Of a DNA stretch of 64,000 nt, positions 18,256 to 27,028 are shown one piece after another. The notes beneath the pieces were generated by a model, which made no database searches, was not told the origin of the DNA, and saw only the letters and a program-made list of their open reading frames with translations. The DNA lies in assembly GCF_014646515.1 (NCBI RefSeq), contig NZ_BMNK01000001.1, forward strand, positions 763,701-827,700, given 5' to 3'. The DNA comes from Nonomuraea glycinis (lineage in GTDB: Bacteria > Actinomycetota > Actinomycetes > Streptosporangiales > Streptosporangiaceae). Numbering within the stretch: position 1 is the first letter of the stretch; each line of letters opens with the position of its first letter. Position numbers and translations under genes: made by a program.

Positions 18256-19197
18256 TCAACGCCAGGCAACTGCGGCGCGCCTGTCCCAGCCGCGGAGCTT
18301 GTCGGGGTTCACGACCAGCCATATCCGGGTGAGCACGTCGCCGCGCGCTTCGGTCGCGACCACGGCCACGGTGGCGCCGTCGATGCGGATGACGGCGCCG
18401 GGTCGTCCGTTGACGTCCTCTTCACACAGTTCCATGCGTGGTCGTTTGCGCAGCAGGCCGAGGAACAGACGGACCGCCTTGCCGGCGCCGACGATCGGGC
18501 GCCGCCCCGCGTGCGCCTTGCCTCCACCGTCGGTGTGGACGATCACGCCGGGATCCAGCATGGTGATCAGGGCATCGAAGTCTCCGCACTCGCAGGCTCG
18601 CTTGAACGCCGAGATGAGATCGCGGTGCTGCTCGGCCTCGGCCATGGGGCGCGCCCGTTTCCCCGCCAGCCTCCGCCGCGCGCTGACGGCGAGCTGGCGG
18701 CAGGCCGCCGGACTTCGGCCGACCACCTCGGCAACCTCTGTGAAAGGCAGGCGGAAGACGTCGTGCAGCACGAACACGACTCGTTCCGCGGGTGTGAACG
18801 ACTCGAGGACCACCAGCATGCCCATGCTGACGGACTCGTCCAGCGTCACCCGGTCGGCAGGGTCATCCAGCCCGGCCACGACGCTGGTCCACACCCCGAG
18901 GTCTCGCACCGGCTCGGGAATCCACTCGCCCACGTAATGTTCCCGCCGCGCCCTCGCCGACGTCAGCTGATCCAGGCAGATCCGCCCGGCCACCCGCGTC
19001 AGCCAGGCGAGGGGCGCTCTGATGTCGCGCCGCTCCTCCTCGGGCATCGCGTACCAGCGTGAATACGTCTCCTGTACGACGTCCTCGGCGTCGTGGGTGG
19101 AACCGAGCATCCGGTACGCGAGCCCCAACAGGGCCCGCTGTTCGGCGGGAACCGAATGGTCAAGGGCCCACGCCCCCTGCCGCACATCGTCTTTCAT
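18256..19197 (-). CDS. ECF41 (SigJ-like) RNA polymerase sigma factor
   Basis: A 313-residue ECF sigma factor. Region sigma2 (about residues 20-85, LGSTHDAEDVVQETYSRWY), region sigma4 (about 120-175, TPAERVVFVLHDVF then FTEVAEVVGRSPAACRQL) and a C-terminal SnoaL-like domain with DGGGK and the terminal NPDKL motif are all present. In ECF41 proteins this extra domain replaces a separate anti-sigma factor. The ATG at 19197 lies only 8 nt after a CGTC box, so the transcript may be leaderless. The family often controls adjacent oxidoreductase, epimerase or COE-type genes. Confidence 0.92.
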   Translation of the reverse strand: MKDDVRQGAWALDHSVPAEQRALLGLAYRMLGSTHDAEDVVQETYSRWYAMPEEERRDIRAPLAWLTRVAGRICLDQLTSARARREHYVGEWIPEPVRDLGVWTSVVAGLDDPADRVTLDESVSMGMLVVLESFTPAERVVFVLHDVFRLPFTEVAEVVGRSPAACRQLAVSARRRLAGKRARPMAEAEQHRDLISAFKRACECGDFDALITMLDPGVIVHTDGGGKAHAGRRPIVGAGKAVRLFLGLLRKRPRMELCEEDVNGRPGAVIRIDGATVAVVATEARGDVLTRIWLVVNPDKLRGWDRRAAVAWR

Positions 19198-19198
19198 G

Positions 19199-19232
19199 CC
19201 TCTATGACGAGGTGGCCGGCGTGAACGTGAGG
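19199..19232 (-). promoter_or_regulatory. Putative ECF-type promoter, leaderless start
   Basis: On the minus strand CCTCAC (19227-19232) and CGTC (19206-19209) are 17 bp apart, and CGTC is followed by ATAGAGGC and the ATG of the sigma factor gene. ECF41 promoters are reported with TGTCACA and CGTC boxes, so this is a weak -35 and a good -10. The same arrangement occurs before 19980. Confidence 0.4.
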
Positions 19233-19251
19233 ACGTGGGCCCGGCACACCG

Positions 19252-19980
19252 TCATCGGCGGGGGTCCTCGTCTCTCCGCCATGCGCGAAGTTTCTCAGGA
19301 TTCATCACAATCCACACGTCCTGGATGCGGTCGTCACAGGTGCGCAGCATGACGACCGCAGCCGTGGCGCCGTCCACACGGACGACGAGCCCCGGCCCGC
19401 CGTTGATCGACGCTTCCACCAAGGTCACGTCGGCCTGCCCGCCGAACAGGCCGACGACGAAACGCGCGACCTGCTCAGCGCCGGTGATCGGCTGGAGAGG
19501 CGCGCGTACCCGGCCGCCGCTGTCCGTGATCACCGTGACGTCGGGAGCGAGCAGTACGGTCAACTCGCCGACCCCGTCCGTCCCCTCGCAAGCCATCTTG
19601 AACGCCTGGACGATGCGGTCATACCGGTGGACAGCCCCCGGGGGCGTCATCGGCCCGCTACGGGGCGCGTGTTCGCCAGGGTGACGGGATTCGGCCAGGA
19701 GCGGCGGACTCACACGCGCCCCGTTCAGCCGTTCGAAGCACAGGCGGCTCGCGACGCTGGTGAGCCAGGCGGTAGGCCAACCGACCTCGTCCTGCAGATC
19801 CTCCGGCATCGCGTACCAGCGGGCATAGGTCTCCTGTACGACGTCCTCGGCGTCCCGCGCCGAGCCGAGCAGACGCTCAGCGATCGCACCCAGCAGACGC
19901 CGCTCGCCCACGATGGTGCTGATCCCCACGTCGGACCAGCGCCCGGGCCGGTCGGGCTCAAATGGTTGTGTGACGTTCAT
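19252..19980 (-). CDS. ECF41-like protein lacking region sigma4
   Basis: A 242-residue protein closely related to its neighbour at 18256 at both ends. It keeps a sigma2 segment (LLGSARDAEDVVQETYARWYAMPEDL in two parts) and the SnoaL-like domain ending in NPEKL. The roughly 80 residues that should hold sigma4 are missing: the linker RHPGEHAPRSGP runs straight into HRYDRIVQAFKMACEG. DGGGK is changed to DSGGR. The frame is intact, so this is a clean internal deletion rather than decay. It could bind core polymerase without promoter -35 recognition, acting as an antagonist, or be a decaying paralogue. ATG 19980 was chosen because it mirrors the start of the neighbour. Confidence 0.8.
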   Translation of the reverse strand: MNVTQPFEPDRPGRWSDVGISTIVGERRLLGAIAERLLGSARDAEDVVQETYARWYAMPEDLQDEVGWPTAWLTSVASRLCFERLNGARVSPPLLAESRHPGEHAPRSGPMTPPGAVHRYDRIVQAFKMACEGTDGVGELTVLLAPDVTVITDSGGRVRAPLQPITGAEQVARFVVGLFGGQADVTLVEASINGGPGLVVRVDGATAAVVMLRTCDDRIQDVWIVMNPEKLRAWRRDEDPRR

Positions 19981-20016
19981 ACCTCTACGACGACGTAGGG
20001 GTGTTCCCGTGTGAGG
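19981..20016 (-). promoter_or_regulatory. Putative ECF-type promoter, leaderless start
   Basis: On the minus strand CCTCAC (20011-20016) and CGTC (19989-19992) are 18 bp apart, and CGTC is followed by GTAGAGGT and the ATG at 19980. The CGTC-to-ATG distance (8 nt) and the TAGAGG sequence match the promoter before the intact paralogue, so both may answer to the same sigma factor. Confidence 0.4.
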
Positions 20017-20106
20017 CGCACAGGGATCAGCCAGTGGCTGACCATGCACCGGTGATTGCTTGTGATCCGCTCGGCTGAGGCAAGTGGTGCAGTCGAGCAG
20101 CCCGTA

Positions 20107-20140
20107 AGTGGACTAGTTCACTGGTCCGTTCGCCAACTAG
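20107..20140. promoter_or_regulatory. Palindromic operator before the cupin-epimerase genes
   Basis: AGTGGACTAGTTCACT (20107-20122) is a near-perfect 16-bp palindrome centred on CTAG. An overlapping inverted repeat, CTAGTT (20113-20118) and AACTAG (20135-20140), spans the likely promoter. A CGTC box follows at 20141-20144, six bases before the ATG at 20151. This fits a repressor site, HxlR or TetR type, on a promoter with an ECF-like -10 element. Confidence 0.45.
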
Positions 20141-20150
20141 CGTCGATGGC

Positions 20151-20549
20151 ATGGACCTGAAAAGCAACTCAGAACTCACGCTGCTTCTTGACGGGACGCC
20201 GCTCAGGCTTCCCGATCCTGCCCATACGATGACCGTGCTCATCGAGCTGCCGCCCGGCGACTCCGGTTCTCCGCCGCACCGGCACTCGGGCCCGGTCTAC
20301 GGCTACATGATCGAAGGGGAGATGCTCTTCGAGCTCGAGGGTGAGCCGGAACGGGTGATCCGCGCGGGCGAGGCGTTCTGGGAGCCCGGTGGCGACGTCA
20401 TCCACTACCAGGCGGCCAACAACCTGTCCGACCGGTGGAGCCGGTTCGTCGTGGTCATGTTCTGCGTGCCCGGTGAGCCGATGCTCACCTACGTCGACGA
20501 CGAGGAGCTCGCGGCCCGCCGTGACCGCCGCGCTCCCCGTCCGTCGTGA
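20151..20549 (+). CDS. Cupin-domain protein
   Basis: A 132-residue single-domain cupin. The metal-binding motif 1 is visible as PPHRHSGPVYGYMIEGEMLF (two His, with Glu at GEM) and motif 2 as GEAFWEPGGDVIHYQ (His). Small cupins of this type are often quercetinase-like or carbohydrate-handling, but no reaction can be assigned. The next gene starts 12 bp after this stop, and they form a two-gene unit behind a palindromic operator. Confidence 0.82.
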   Translation: MDLKSNSELTLLLDGTPLRLPDPAHTMTVLIELPPGDSGSPPHRHSGPVYGYMIEGEMLFELEGEPERVIRAGEAFWEPGGDVIHYQAANNLSDRWSRFVVVMFCVPGEPMLTYVDDEELAARRDRRAPRPS

Positions 20550-20560
20550 GGGGGACCGGC

Positions 20561-21454
20561 ATGCGGATCTTCCTCGCGGGAGCGACAGGAGTCATCGGCC
20601 GGCGGGTGGTGCCCCGGTTGATCGCCGCGGGGCACCAGGTAACCGCCCTCACCCGGAAACCCGACCGGACCGCCACGCTGCGCGCCTTGGGCGCGGAGCC
20701 GGTGGTGGCCGACGTCCGCGACCGCGTGGCCATCGCCACCGCCGTCGAAGCGGCTGCCCCCGACATCGTGATGCATCAGCTCACCGACCTTGCCGCGGGT
20801 GATGTCGCGGCGAACGCGGCACTGCGCAGGGAGGGCACCCGTAACCTGGTCGATGCGGCGCTCGCCGCCGGCGCTCGCCGGATGGTGGCACAGAGTGTCG
20901 CGTGGTTCTACGAGGCCGGAGACGAGCCGGCCGATGAGACGACGCCGCTCGATCTCGCCGCACCGGGGGAGCGCGGAAGCAAGGTGCGGAGCGTGGCGGC
21001 GCTGGAGGCGGCCGTCCACGAGATGCCTGAGTGGGTCGTGCTGCGCTACGGGATGCTCTACGGCCCCGGGACATGGCATGCGCCCGACGGCCTCACCGCG
21101 GGCATGGCGCGGGCCGGGAGATTGGCCGCCGACGACGAGGTGGTCTCCTTCGTTCACGCCGATGACGCCGCCATCGCGGCAGTGCAGGCGCTGACCTGGC
21201 CTGCCGGTCATGCGGTCAACATCTGCGACGACGAGCCGGTGTCGGGCCGGGAGTGGGTGCCCGCCTTCTGCGCGGCTGTGGGGGCGCCACCTCCGCCGGC
21301 TGCGGACCCCGGCCGGCCCGGGTGGGCGCGCGGCGCGGACAACCACTACGCCCGCAAGCACCTCGGCTGGGTGCCGGGGTATCCCTCGTGGCGGGACGGC
21401 TTCGCGGCGTTCGCCGGTGGCACCCCTACCCGCTTGTTCGGGACGGCCCGCTGA
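20561..21454 (+). CDS. NAD-dependent epimerase/dehydratase family protein
   Basis: A 297-residue extended short-chain dehydrogenase. The N-terminal MRIFLAGATGVIGRRVVPRL is a GxxGxxG Rossmann motif. The usual YxxxK pair is not clear; the region reads AQSVAWFYEAG and later LRYGMLYGPGTWH, as in the atypical NAD-binding (NmrA/YbjT-like) epimerases. ATG 20561, with GAGGGGGA upstream, is preferred to a GTG at 20546 overlapping the cupin stop. It is coupled to the cupin, and its end overlaps the convergent MocR gene by 29 bp. ECF41 regulons frequently include such epimerase-like genes. Confidence 0.82.
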   Translation: MRIFLAGATGVIGRRVVPRLIAAGHQVTALTRKPDRTATLRALGAEPVVADVRDRVAIATAVEAAAPDIVMHQLTDLAAGDVAANAALRREGTRNLVDAALAAGARRMVAQSVAWFYEAGDEPADETTPLDLAAPGERGSKVRSVAALEAAVHEMPEWVVLRYGMLYGPGTWHAPDGLTAGMARAGRLAADDEVVSFVHADDAAIAAVQALTWPAGHAVNICDDEPVSGREWVPAFCAAVGAPPPPAADPGRPGWARGADNHYARKHLGWVPGYPSWRDGFAAFAGGTPTRLFGTAR

Positions 21455-22871
21455 CCAGCGAGACCAGCATGTCGAGCGCCTGACGCCAGGCGTGCTGCGG
21501 CGGTGTGGCGTAGCCGATGAGCAGGGCGGCGGGCCGCTCCTCGTCCATCGGGTACCAGTAATCCGCCGTGTGCAGGCCTTGCAGGAGCAGGCCCGCGCGC
21601 TCCGCCGTGGCGACCAGTTCGCGTTCGGCGGCTTCCGAGGCGACCGGCAGTAGCGTGTGCAACCCGGCGGCGACGCCCGTGAGCGGCGTGTCGGTGACCA
21701 CCGCCAGCCGTTCGGCCAGCTCGTGACGGCGGCGCCGGTAAGCCAGCCGGGCCCGCCGTACGTGCCGGTCGTAGCTCCCACGGGAGAGCAGGTCGGCGAG
21801 CACGAGCTGGTCGATCACCGGGGGTGTCGAGCCGGTCTCTCGCACGGTCCGCAGCAGCGGGCGGCGCAGGGGGGCGGGCACCACCAGCCAGCCGAGCCGC
21901 GCCCCCGGTGCCAGGGTCTTGCTGGTGCTGCCCGCGTAGATCACCCGGTCGGGTGCCAGCGCCTGCATCGCGCCAACCGGTTGCTGGTCGTAGCGGAACT
22001 CGCCGTCGTAGTCGTCCTCGATCACGTAGGCGTCGTTCCGCCGGGCCCAGTCGATGAACGCCGAGCGCCTCCCGGGCGCCAGCACGACGCCCCACGGGTG
22101 CTGGTGGGCGGGAGTGAGCAGCGCGAACCCCGCGCCATCCGGCAGGCGCGCCGGATCGGAGCCACCAGCGTCCACCGCCAGCGGCACAGGGTCGATCCCC
22201 GCCGCGGCCAGCAGTTCTCGGTGCGCCGCGAACCCCGGGTTCTCGGTGGCGGCGCGCCGGGTGCCGAGACCGCGGAAGGTGCGTGCGAGCAGCGCGAGCG
22301 CCTGGGTGAACCCGGCGGTGATCACCGTCGATCCGGCGCTCGCCCACACTCCACGAGTCCGTGAGACGTATTCGGCGACTGCCGAGCGCAGCGCGGGCAT
22401 GCCTGCCGGATCGGGGTAGCCCATCTGCTCGGACTCCATCGCCGCCATCACCCGGCGGACGCCGGCAACCCAGTCCGCGCGCGGAAACGTGCTGACGTCG
22501 GGCCTGCCGGGACGCAGGTCGCCGAGGGCCGTGGCGCGGAGCTCCGGAGGACCGTGGTCGGCGGTCTCGCTGGTGTCGGACTCCGGCAGCACGTCGGTCA
22601 CCCGGGTGCCGGATCCGGGCACGCCTGTCAGCCACCCCCCGGCGATGAGCTGCGTGTAGGCCTGGACGACCGTGCCCCTGGACAGGCCGAGGTCGGCGGC
22701 GAGGCTACGGGTGCCGGGCAGCCGGGTGCCCGCGGTCAGCCGTCCCCGCCGCACGGCCTCGCGCAGGGCGGTCTCCAGCGACCGCCCGACCCCGCGGTCG
22801 CCGGTCAGGTCGAGATGCAGGTCGAGCCCTGACCTGAGGTCGGCTGGGGTGTCGTCCGGTGAGCCTCGCAT
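21426..22871 (-). CDS. MocR/PdxR-type GntR regulator with aminotransferase domain
   Basis: A 481-residue fusion of a GntR winged helix (about residues 15-90, TRLPGTRSLAADLGLSRGTVVQAY in two parts) and a fold-type I aminotransferase-like domain. The PLP-binding region is seen as EDDYDGEFRYDQQPVGAMQ and IYAGSTSKTLAPGARLGWL, whose Lys should form the Schiff base. Such regulators sense PLP or amino acids and often govern vitamin B6 or amino-compound genes. ATG 22871 has AGAGGAGG upstream. Its target is not evident here. Confidence 0.92.
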   Translation of the reverse strand: MRGSPDDTPADLRSGLDLHLDLTGDRGVGRSLETALREAVRRGRLTAGTRLPGTRSLAADLGLSRGTVVQAYTQLIAGGWLTGVPGSGTRVTDVLPESDTSETADHGPPELRATALGDLRPGRPDVSTFPRADWVAGVRRVMAAMESEQMGYPDPAGMPALRSAVAEYVSRTRGVWASAGSTVITAGFTQALALLARTFRGLGTRRAATENPGFAAHRELLAAAGIDPVPLAVDAGGSDPARLPDGAGFALLTPAHQHPWGVVLAPGRRSAFIDWARRNDAYVIEDDYDGEFRYDQQPVGAMQALAPDRVIYAGSTSKTLAPGARLGWLVVPAPLRRPLLRTVRETGSTPPVIDQLVLADLLSRGSYDRHVRRARLAYRRRRHELAERLAVVTDTPLTGVAAGLHTLLPVASEAAERELVATAERAGLLLQGLHTADYWYPMDEERPAALLIGYATPPQHAWRQALDMLVSLVSGPSRTSG

Positions 22872-22951
22872 CGACCGTCCTCCTCTGGTCTCGCCTCTTA
22901 TGCCCTCGGCTGGAACCCGCATGACTTCCACCTGCTGTCCTAGGTCGATCC

Positions 22952-24286
22952 TCAGTGGAATCCGCCCTGCGGGGAGCGCGTGATGATCCCCGTCTCCACG
23001 CCGTGCTCGGCCACGAGGTGATCCGTCTGCTGAAGCGCGAGGCAGATCCACCGCGTGATGACGAAGGCGATGACGGGGCCGATGACCACGGCGTACCTGA
23101 AGAAGAGCGTCACCGTCTCGACCGTCAAGTGGAACTGGTGGGCGATCTGGTCGTTGGCCGAGGCCGTCCACAGCAGGCCGTAGAACGTGACGCCGGCGGC
23201 CGCGATGGCACTCTTCACCGGGGTGTCACGTGGCCGGTCGAGCAGGTCACGCGCGAGCGTCTCGCGGGTCATGCGGCTCGTGGCCTCGGGGCGGTTCAGC
23301 GTGTCCCGGCGACTGCGCCGCGAGAGGAGGAAGCGCTCGGCCGCCGGGTAGGCGGCCAGGGCGGTGAAGAAGACCCCGGGTATCACCAGCGTGGGGACGA
23401 GGACCGAGAGGCTGAGCGTGTGGTCGCCGATGGTGAGCTCCCACGCGGGCATGACCCGGAGGGCGCCGTCGAGAAATCCCATGTACCAGTCGGGAACCGA
23501 GCCCGCCGAGCTCTGCGTCGGCATGGCGGGGCCGTACAGCCATATAGGGGCGATCTGGAAACCGAACCCGAGGATGATCAGTGTGCCGATCGTCGCGAGC
23601 GCCATCGCCGGACCTGCGCTCCGTCGCGCAGGCACCGCGGCGATGAACCGGGAGTGGCCGTGCCGCCGCAGGAGCAGTTCACGGGCGATCAGCAGCGCGG
23701 CCATGACGACCGCGATCAGCAGGTGCCCCCCGTACAGGACCGGAATGACTCGCTCGCCGGGGAAGTCCGGGCCGAACAGCAGCGAGAACGCCCAGGTTCC
23801 CACCACGGGAACGGACTGCACCACTGACATGATCAGCCACAGGCTTCCACCCGACAGCAGGTCGTCCGGCAGGGCGTTGCCGCTCTCACCCGCGGCCATG
23901 CCCAGGGCCAGCAGCGTCACCCAGATCAGCCACTGCCTCGTGCGCGGGCGGCGGAACGCGCTGGTGAGGAACATCCGCAGCAGGTGCACCACGACGGCCG
24001 CCATGAAGACGAGCGCCGCCCAGTGGTGCACCTGGCGGATGAGCAGTCCGCCGCGCACCTCCAGACTCAGATGCATGGTGGAGTCGAAGGCCTTGCTGAC
24101 GAGGAGTCCGCGTAGCGGACCGTAGGAGCCGTCATAGGTCACCTGGGCCATGCTGGGGTCGTAGAACACCATCAGCACCGCCCCGGTCACCGCCAGAACG
24201 ACGAACGACCAGACGGCGATCTGCGCGAACATGAACGACCAGTGCGAGAACTGAAACGAGCGGCGTTTGACCGGCAACGAACGCAT
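22952..24286 (-). CDS. Cytochrome b, QcrB-like, stand-alone
   Basis: A 444-residue membrane protein of the actinobacterial cytochrome bc1 cytochrome b family. The haem-ligand His pairs are visible in QVHHWAALVFMAAVVVHLLR and in YGGHLLIAVVMAALLIARE with a following RHGH. Multiple transmembrane helices and the IPGVFFTALAAYPAAERF region fit. ATG 24286 has AGGGGGA upstream. It is an orphan: no Rieske protein, cytochrome c or oxidase gene is adjacent, unlike the normal qcrCAB operon, so it is probably an extra paralogue of uncertain role. Confidence 0.88.
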   Translation of the reverse strand: MRSLPVKRRSFQFSHWSFMFAQIAVWSFVVLAVTGAVLMVFYDPSMAQVTYDGSYGPLRGLLVSKAFDSTMHLSLEVRGGLLIRQVHHWAALVFMAAVVVHLLRMFLTSAFRRPRTRQWLIWVTLLALGMAAGESGNALPDDLLSGGSLWLIMSVVQSVPVVGTWAFSLLFGPDFPGERVIPVLYGGHLLIAVVMAALLIARELLLRRHGHSRFIAAVPARRSAGPAMALATIGTLIILGFGFQIAPIWLYGPAMPTQSSAGSVPDWYMGFLDGALRVMPAWELTIGDHTLSLSVLVPTLVIPGVFFTALAAYPAAERFLLSRRSRRDTLNRPEATSRMTRETLARDLLDRPRDTPVKSAIAAAGVTFYGLLWTASANDQIAHQFHLTVETVTLFFRYAVVIGPVIAFVITRWICLALQQTDHLVAEHGVETGIITRSPQGGFH

Positions 24287-24552
24287 GTGGTCCCCCTGAC
24301 CTTGCCTCATTCACATGACGGAATGGGGCGGGTCGATGTGACGGCGATGACGCGTCGGAGACGGTGATTCGCGTCACGGCCCTCAGACCGTGGCCGAGGG
24401 CTGAGGTGCTCTGGAGGGGCCTTTCCGCATGTGGCTTCGCTCACAGTTCGAGGTGAATCATCACACCGGCCCCGTCCCTGTCGTCGAGACAGTCGTAGCC
24501 ATCAGGATTCCTGGCCTGCTGCAACGGCTGGGAGCGATCGGGGAGATCATCG

Positions 24553-25764
24553 ATGCAAGCAACGAAGTTCCGCAGTCTCGCCCTCGGGGCGGTCGTGACC
24601 GCGACCCTGGCCGCGGGGACGCCGCTCGCCGCCCATAACAGCGACGAACAGCCGGTGACAGCGCAGAGACACGCGGTGACCGGTTCCCAGGGCGCGGGGG
24701 AGCTGGTGTCGGCCAAGGCCGTCGCCACCCTCGACCCGGTGCTGGCGTCGGTGGCCGGGCGGGCGGATCGGATCACCTATCGCTCCCGGGCGCTGGACGG
24801 TGATGACATCGTGGTCAGCGGGGTGCTCCTCAAGCCGAAAGGCAGGGCGCCCAAGGGAGGCTGGCCCGTGGTGTCGTGGGGGCACGGGTCCTCCGGCACC
24901 AACGACCAGTGCGCTCCGTCCAGCACGGCGAACAAGGACGGCAAGGTCGACCTGTACGGTTACAGCGGTTTCATCGTCGAACTGCTCAAAGCCGGTTATG
25001 CGGTGGCCGCGACCGACTACGAGGGCCTGGGCACCCGTGGCGAGCATCCCTACATCGTGGCTGACAGCGAAGGCCGTGGCATGATCGATGCCGTTCGCGC
25101 CGCGGTCCAGGCCGAGCCCACGCTGTCGAAGTCGTGGTTCGCCGTCGGGCATTCCCAGGGCGGGCAGGCCGCCATCGCCGCCGGGGAGCTCGCCAAGACC
25201 TGGGGCCGGGGCCTCGATTTTCGGGGCACGGTCGGGCTGGCGCCGGTGACCGACGTCGGTCAGGCCTACAACTACGGTTCGCCCGGCCCCGTGGACCGCG
25301 GCTTCTATCTGCTGGCGCTGCAAGGTCTGAAGACGCTGCACCCCGGCTTGCGGTACGACGACTACCTCGGCGCCCAGGCCATGCGCATGCTGCCCGTGGC
25401 CGAGAAGGAGTGCACCGCGAAGATCTGGGAGGACTTCTCCGCCGACCTCGGCGACAAGCTGAACGACTTCCAGTTCACGCCCCAGACCCTGGAGGCCGCG
25501 CTGAAGTTGCAGCCTCTGCTGGACGCGCAGAGTGTGCCTCGTGGGAAGACTCCCGGCCCGATGCTGCTGCTCCAGGGTGATCGGGACCCGTCCATCAAGA
25601 TCGCAGTGACCGAGCAGGCGGTTCGCAACGCCCGCGCGGCCGGCACCGCGGCCACGTTCCGGGTCTACCCGGGCAAGGACCACTACACCGTGCTGACCCC
25701 GCACAGCGAAGGCGGCGCGGCCACGGACGTCATCAACTGGCTCAACGGCCACAAGGGTCGATGA
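24553..25764 (+). CDS. Secreted lipase/alpha-beta hydrolase (secretory lipase family)
   Basis: A 403-residue exported hydrolase. Residues 1-27 are a signal peptide ending near LAAHN. The nucleophile elbow GHSQGG places the catalytic Ser at residue 201; the acid is probably the Asp in LLLQGDRDPSI and the His in GKDHYTV. The SWGHGSSGTNDQCAPS and ATDYEGLGTRGEHPYI stretches are typical of the LIP family of secretory lipases and esterases. The ATG has GGGGAGATC upstream. It is transcribed alone. Confidence 0.88.
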   Translation: MQATKFRSLALGAVVTATLAAGTPLAAHNSDEQPVTAQRHAVTGSQGAGELVSAKAVATLDPVLASVAGRADRITYRSRALDGDDIVVSGVLLKPKGRAPKGGWPVVSWGHGSSGTNDQCAPSSTANKDGKVDLYGYSGFIVELLKAGYAVAATDYEGLGTRGEHPYIVADSEGRGMIDAVRAAVQAEPTLSKSWFAVGHSQGGQAAIAAGELAKTWGRGLDFRGTVGLAPVTDVGQAYNYGSPGPVDRGFYLLALQGLKTLHPGLRYDDYLGAQAMRMLPVAEKECTAKIWEDFSADLGDKLNDFQFTPQTLEAALKLQPLLDAQSVPRGKTPGPMLLLQGDRDPSIKIAVTEQAVRNARAAGTAATFRVYPGKDHYTVLTPHSEGGAATDVINWLNGHKGR

Positions 25765-25918
25765 CGGCTGGGCAGGTAGGCGCACATCGTCCTGACTGTG
25801 GGGTACGGACCGGCTTTTGCCTCGGATGTGGGGTGAATGCGGTGTAAAGCGGCATAGCCTCTGTAAGCCGGGTGTGATCTCGTGGTGCGCCCACGTGAAC
25901 CGCGGAAGGAGAGCCGTC

Positions 25919-26869
25919 GTGCCACGCCACTGGGGGCAGGCCGCCCTCCCGCTGAGCTCGATCTTCGACGAGCGCGCCGCCGTGATGCTGAACGATCGCG
26001 GCACCTTGATGAATCTCGCGTTCAGAATGCTCGGCTCGACCCACGACGCCGAGGACGTCGTGCAGGACGCCTACGCGCGGTGGTATGCCCTGTCCGACGA
26101 CGCACGGCGCGCCATCCGCTCGCAGATCGCCTGGCTCGTGCGGGTGACCAGCAGGATCTGCCTGGACCAGCTCACCTCGGCCCGGGCACGCCGTGAAAGG
26201 TACGTGGGGGACTGGCTTCCTGAGCCGCTTCCCGGCGAAGCCCGGTGGGCCAGCACCGCGAGAACCCAGCAGGGCGATCCCGCCGAGCGGGTAACTCTCG
26301 ACGACTCCGTCAGCATGGGCGTGCTCGTCATGCTCGAATCCGTGACCCCGGCAGAACGGGTCGCCTTCGTCCTGCACGATGTCTTTAACCTGCCGCACAC
26401 CGAGATCGCCGACATCGTCGGGCGTACTCCGGAGGCCTGCCGCCAACTCGCCGCCTCGGCCCGGCGGCACCTTCAGCGCGACCGGCGCCTCGCCGTCAAT
26501 GCTCAGCAGCATCGCAGCATCGTCTCCGCCTTCAAGGACGCCTGCGAGCACGGCGACTTCGATACCCTGATCAGCCTCCTCGACCCCCAGGTCAGCGTTC
26601 GCACCGACGGGGGAGGAAAGGTCCGGGCGGCCCTGCACCCGATCGCCGGCTCCGAGAAGGCGGCGCGCTACTTTCTCGGCCTGCGCCGGAAGAAATTCAG
26701 CCAGGAGATCACCGAAGAGAGCGTCAACGGCCGCCCCGGATTGGCCACCCATGCCGACGGCGAAATCAACGGTGTCATGGCCATTGCCGTCCGCGACGGC
26801 CGTATCACCGACATCTGGTTGATAGTGAATCCGGACAAACTCCAGGTCTGGAAAGGCTCCAACCGCTGA
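25919..26869 (+). CDS. ECF41 (SigJ-like) RNA polymerase sigma factor
   Basis: The third ECF41 gene of the window, 316 residues. Sigma2 (LGSTHDAEDVVQDAYARWY), sigma4 (TPAERVAFVLHDVF, HTEIADIVGRTPEACRQL) and a SnoaL-like domain with DGGGK and terminal NPDKL are all intact. GTG 25919 with GGAAGGAGAG upstream is the best start; longer upstream frames lack a ribosome binding site. It precedes an FAD monooxygenase gene on the same strand by 159 bp, which may be its target, since ECF41 genes usually lie beside the oxidoreductase they control. Confidence 0.92.
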   Translation: MPRHWGQAALPLSSIFDERAAVMLNDRGTLMNLAFRMLGSTHDAEDVVQDAYARWYALSDDARRAIRSQIAWLVRVTSRICLDQLTSARARRERYVGDWLPEPLPGEARWASTARTQQGDPAERVTLDDSVSMGVLVMLESVTPAERVAFVLHDVFNLPHTEIADIVGRTPEACRQLAASARRHLQRDRRLAVNAQQHRSIVSAFKDACEHGDFDTLISLLDPQVSVRTDGGGKVRAALHPIAGSEKAARYFLGLRRKKFSQEITEESVNGRPGLATHADGEINGVMAIAVRDGRITDIWLIVNPDKLQVWKGSNR

Positions 26870-26880
26870 AAGGGCATCCC

Positions 26881-26917
26881 GGGCCGCTTACTCGTCGGCG
26901 CCGGGACGCGGCGGCCC
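26881..26917 (+). terminator. Possible terminator hairpin
   Basis: GGGCCGC (26881-26887) and GCGGCCC (26911-26917) form a 7-bp stem with a 23-nt loop just after the sigma factor stop. No T-run follows, so it is weak evidence. Confidence 0.3.
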
Positions 26918-27028
26918 ACAGGAATTCCGCTGACGATACAGCGGCGTCAAATGTGAGGTCGCGCGGCCATGAGATATGCCCTATCGGCCGAATGGGAAAA
27001 ATGGTCAATCGGTTTCTATGCTGAAGAA

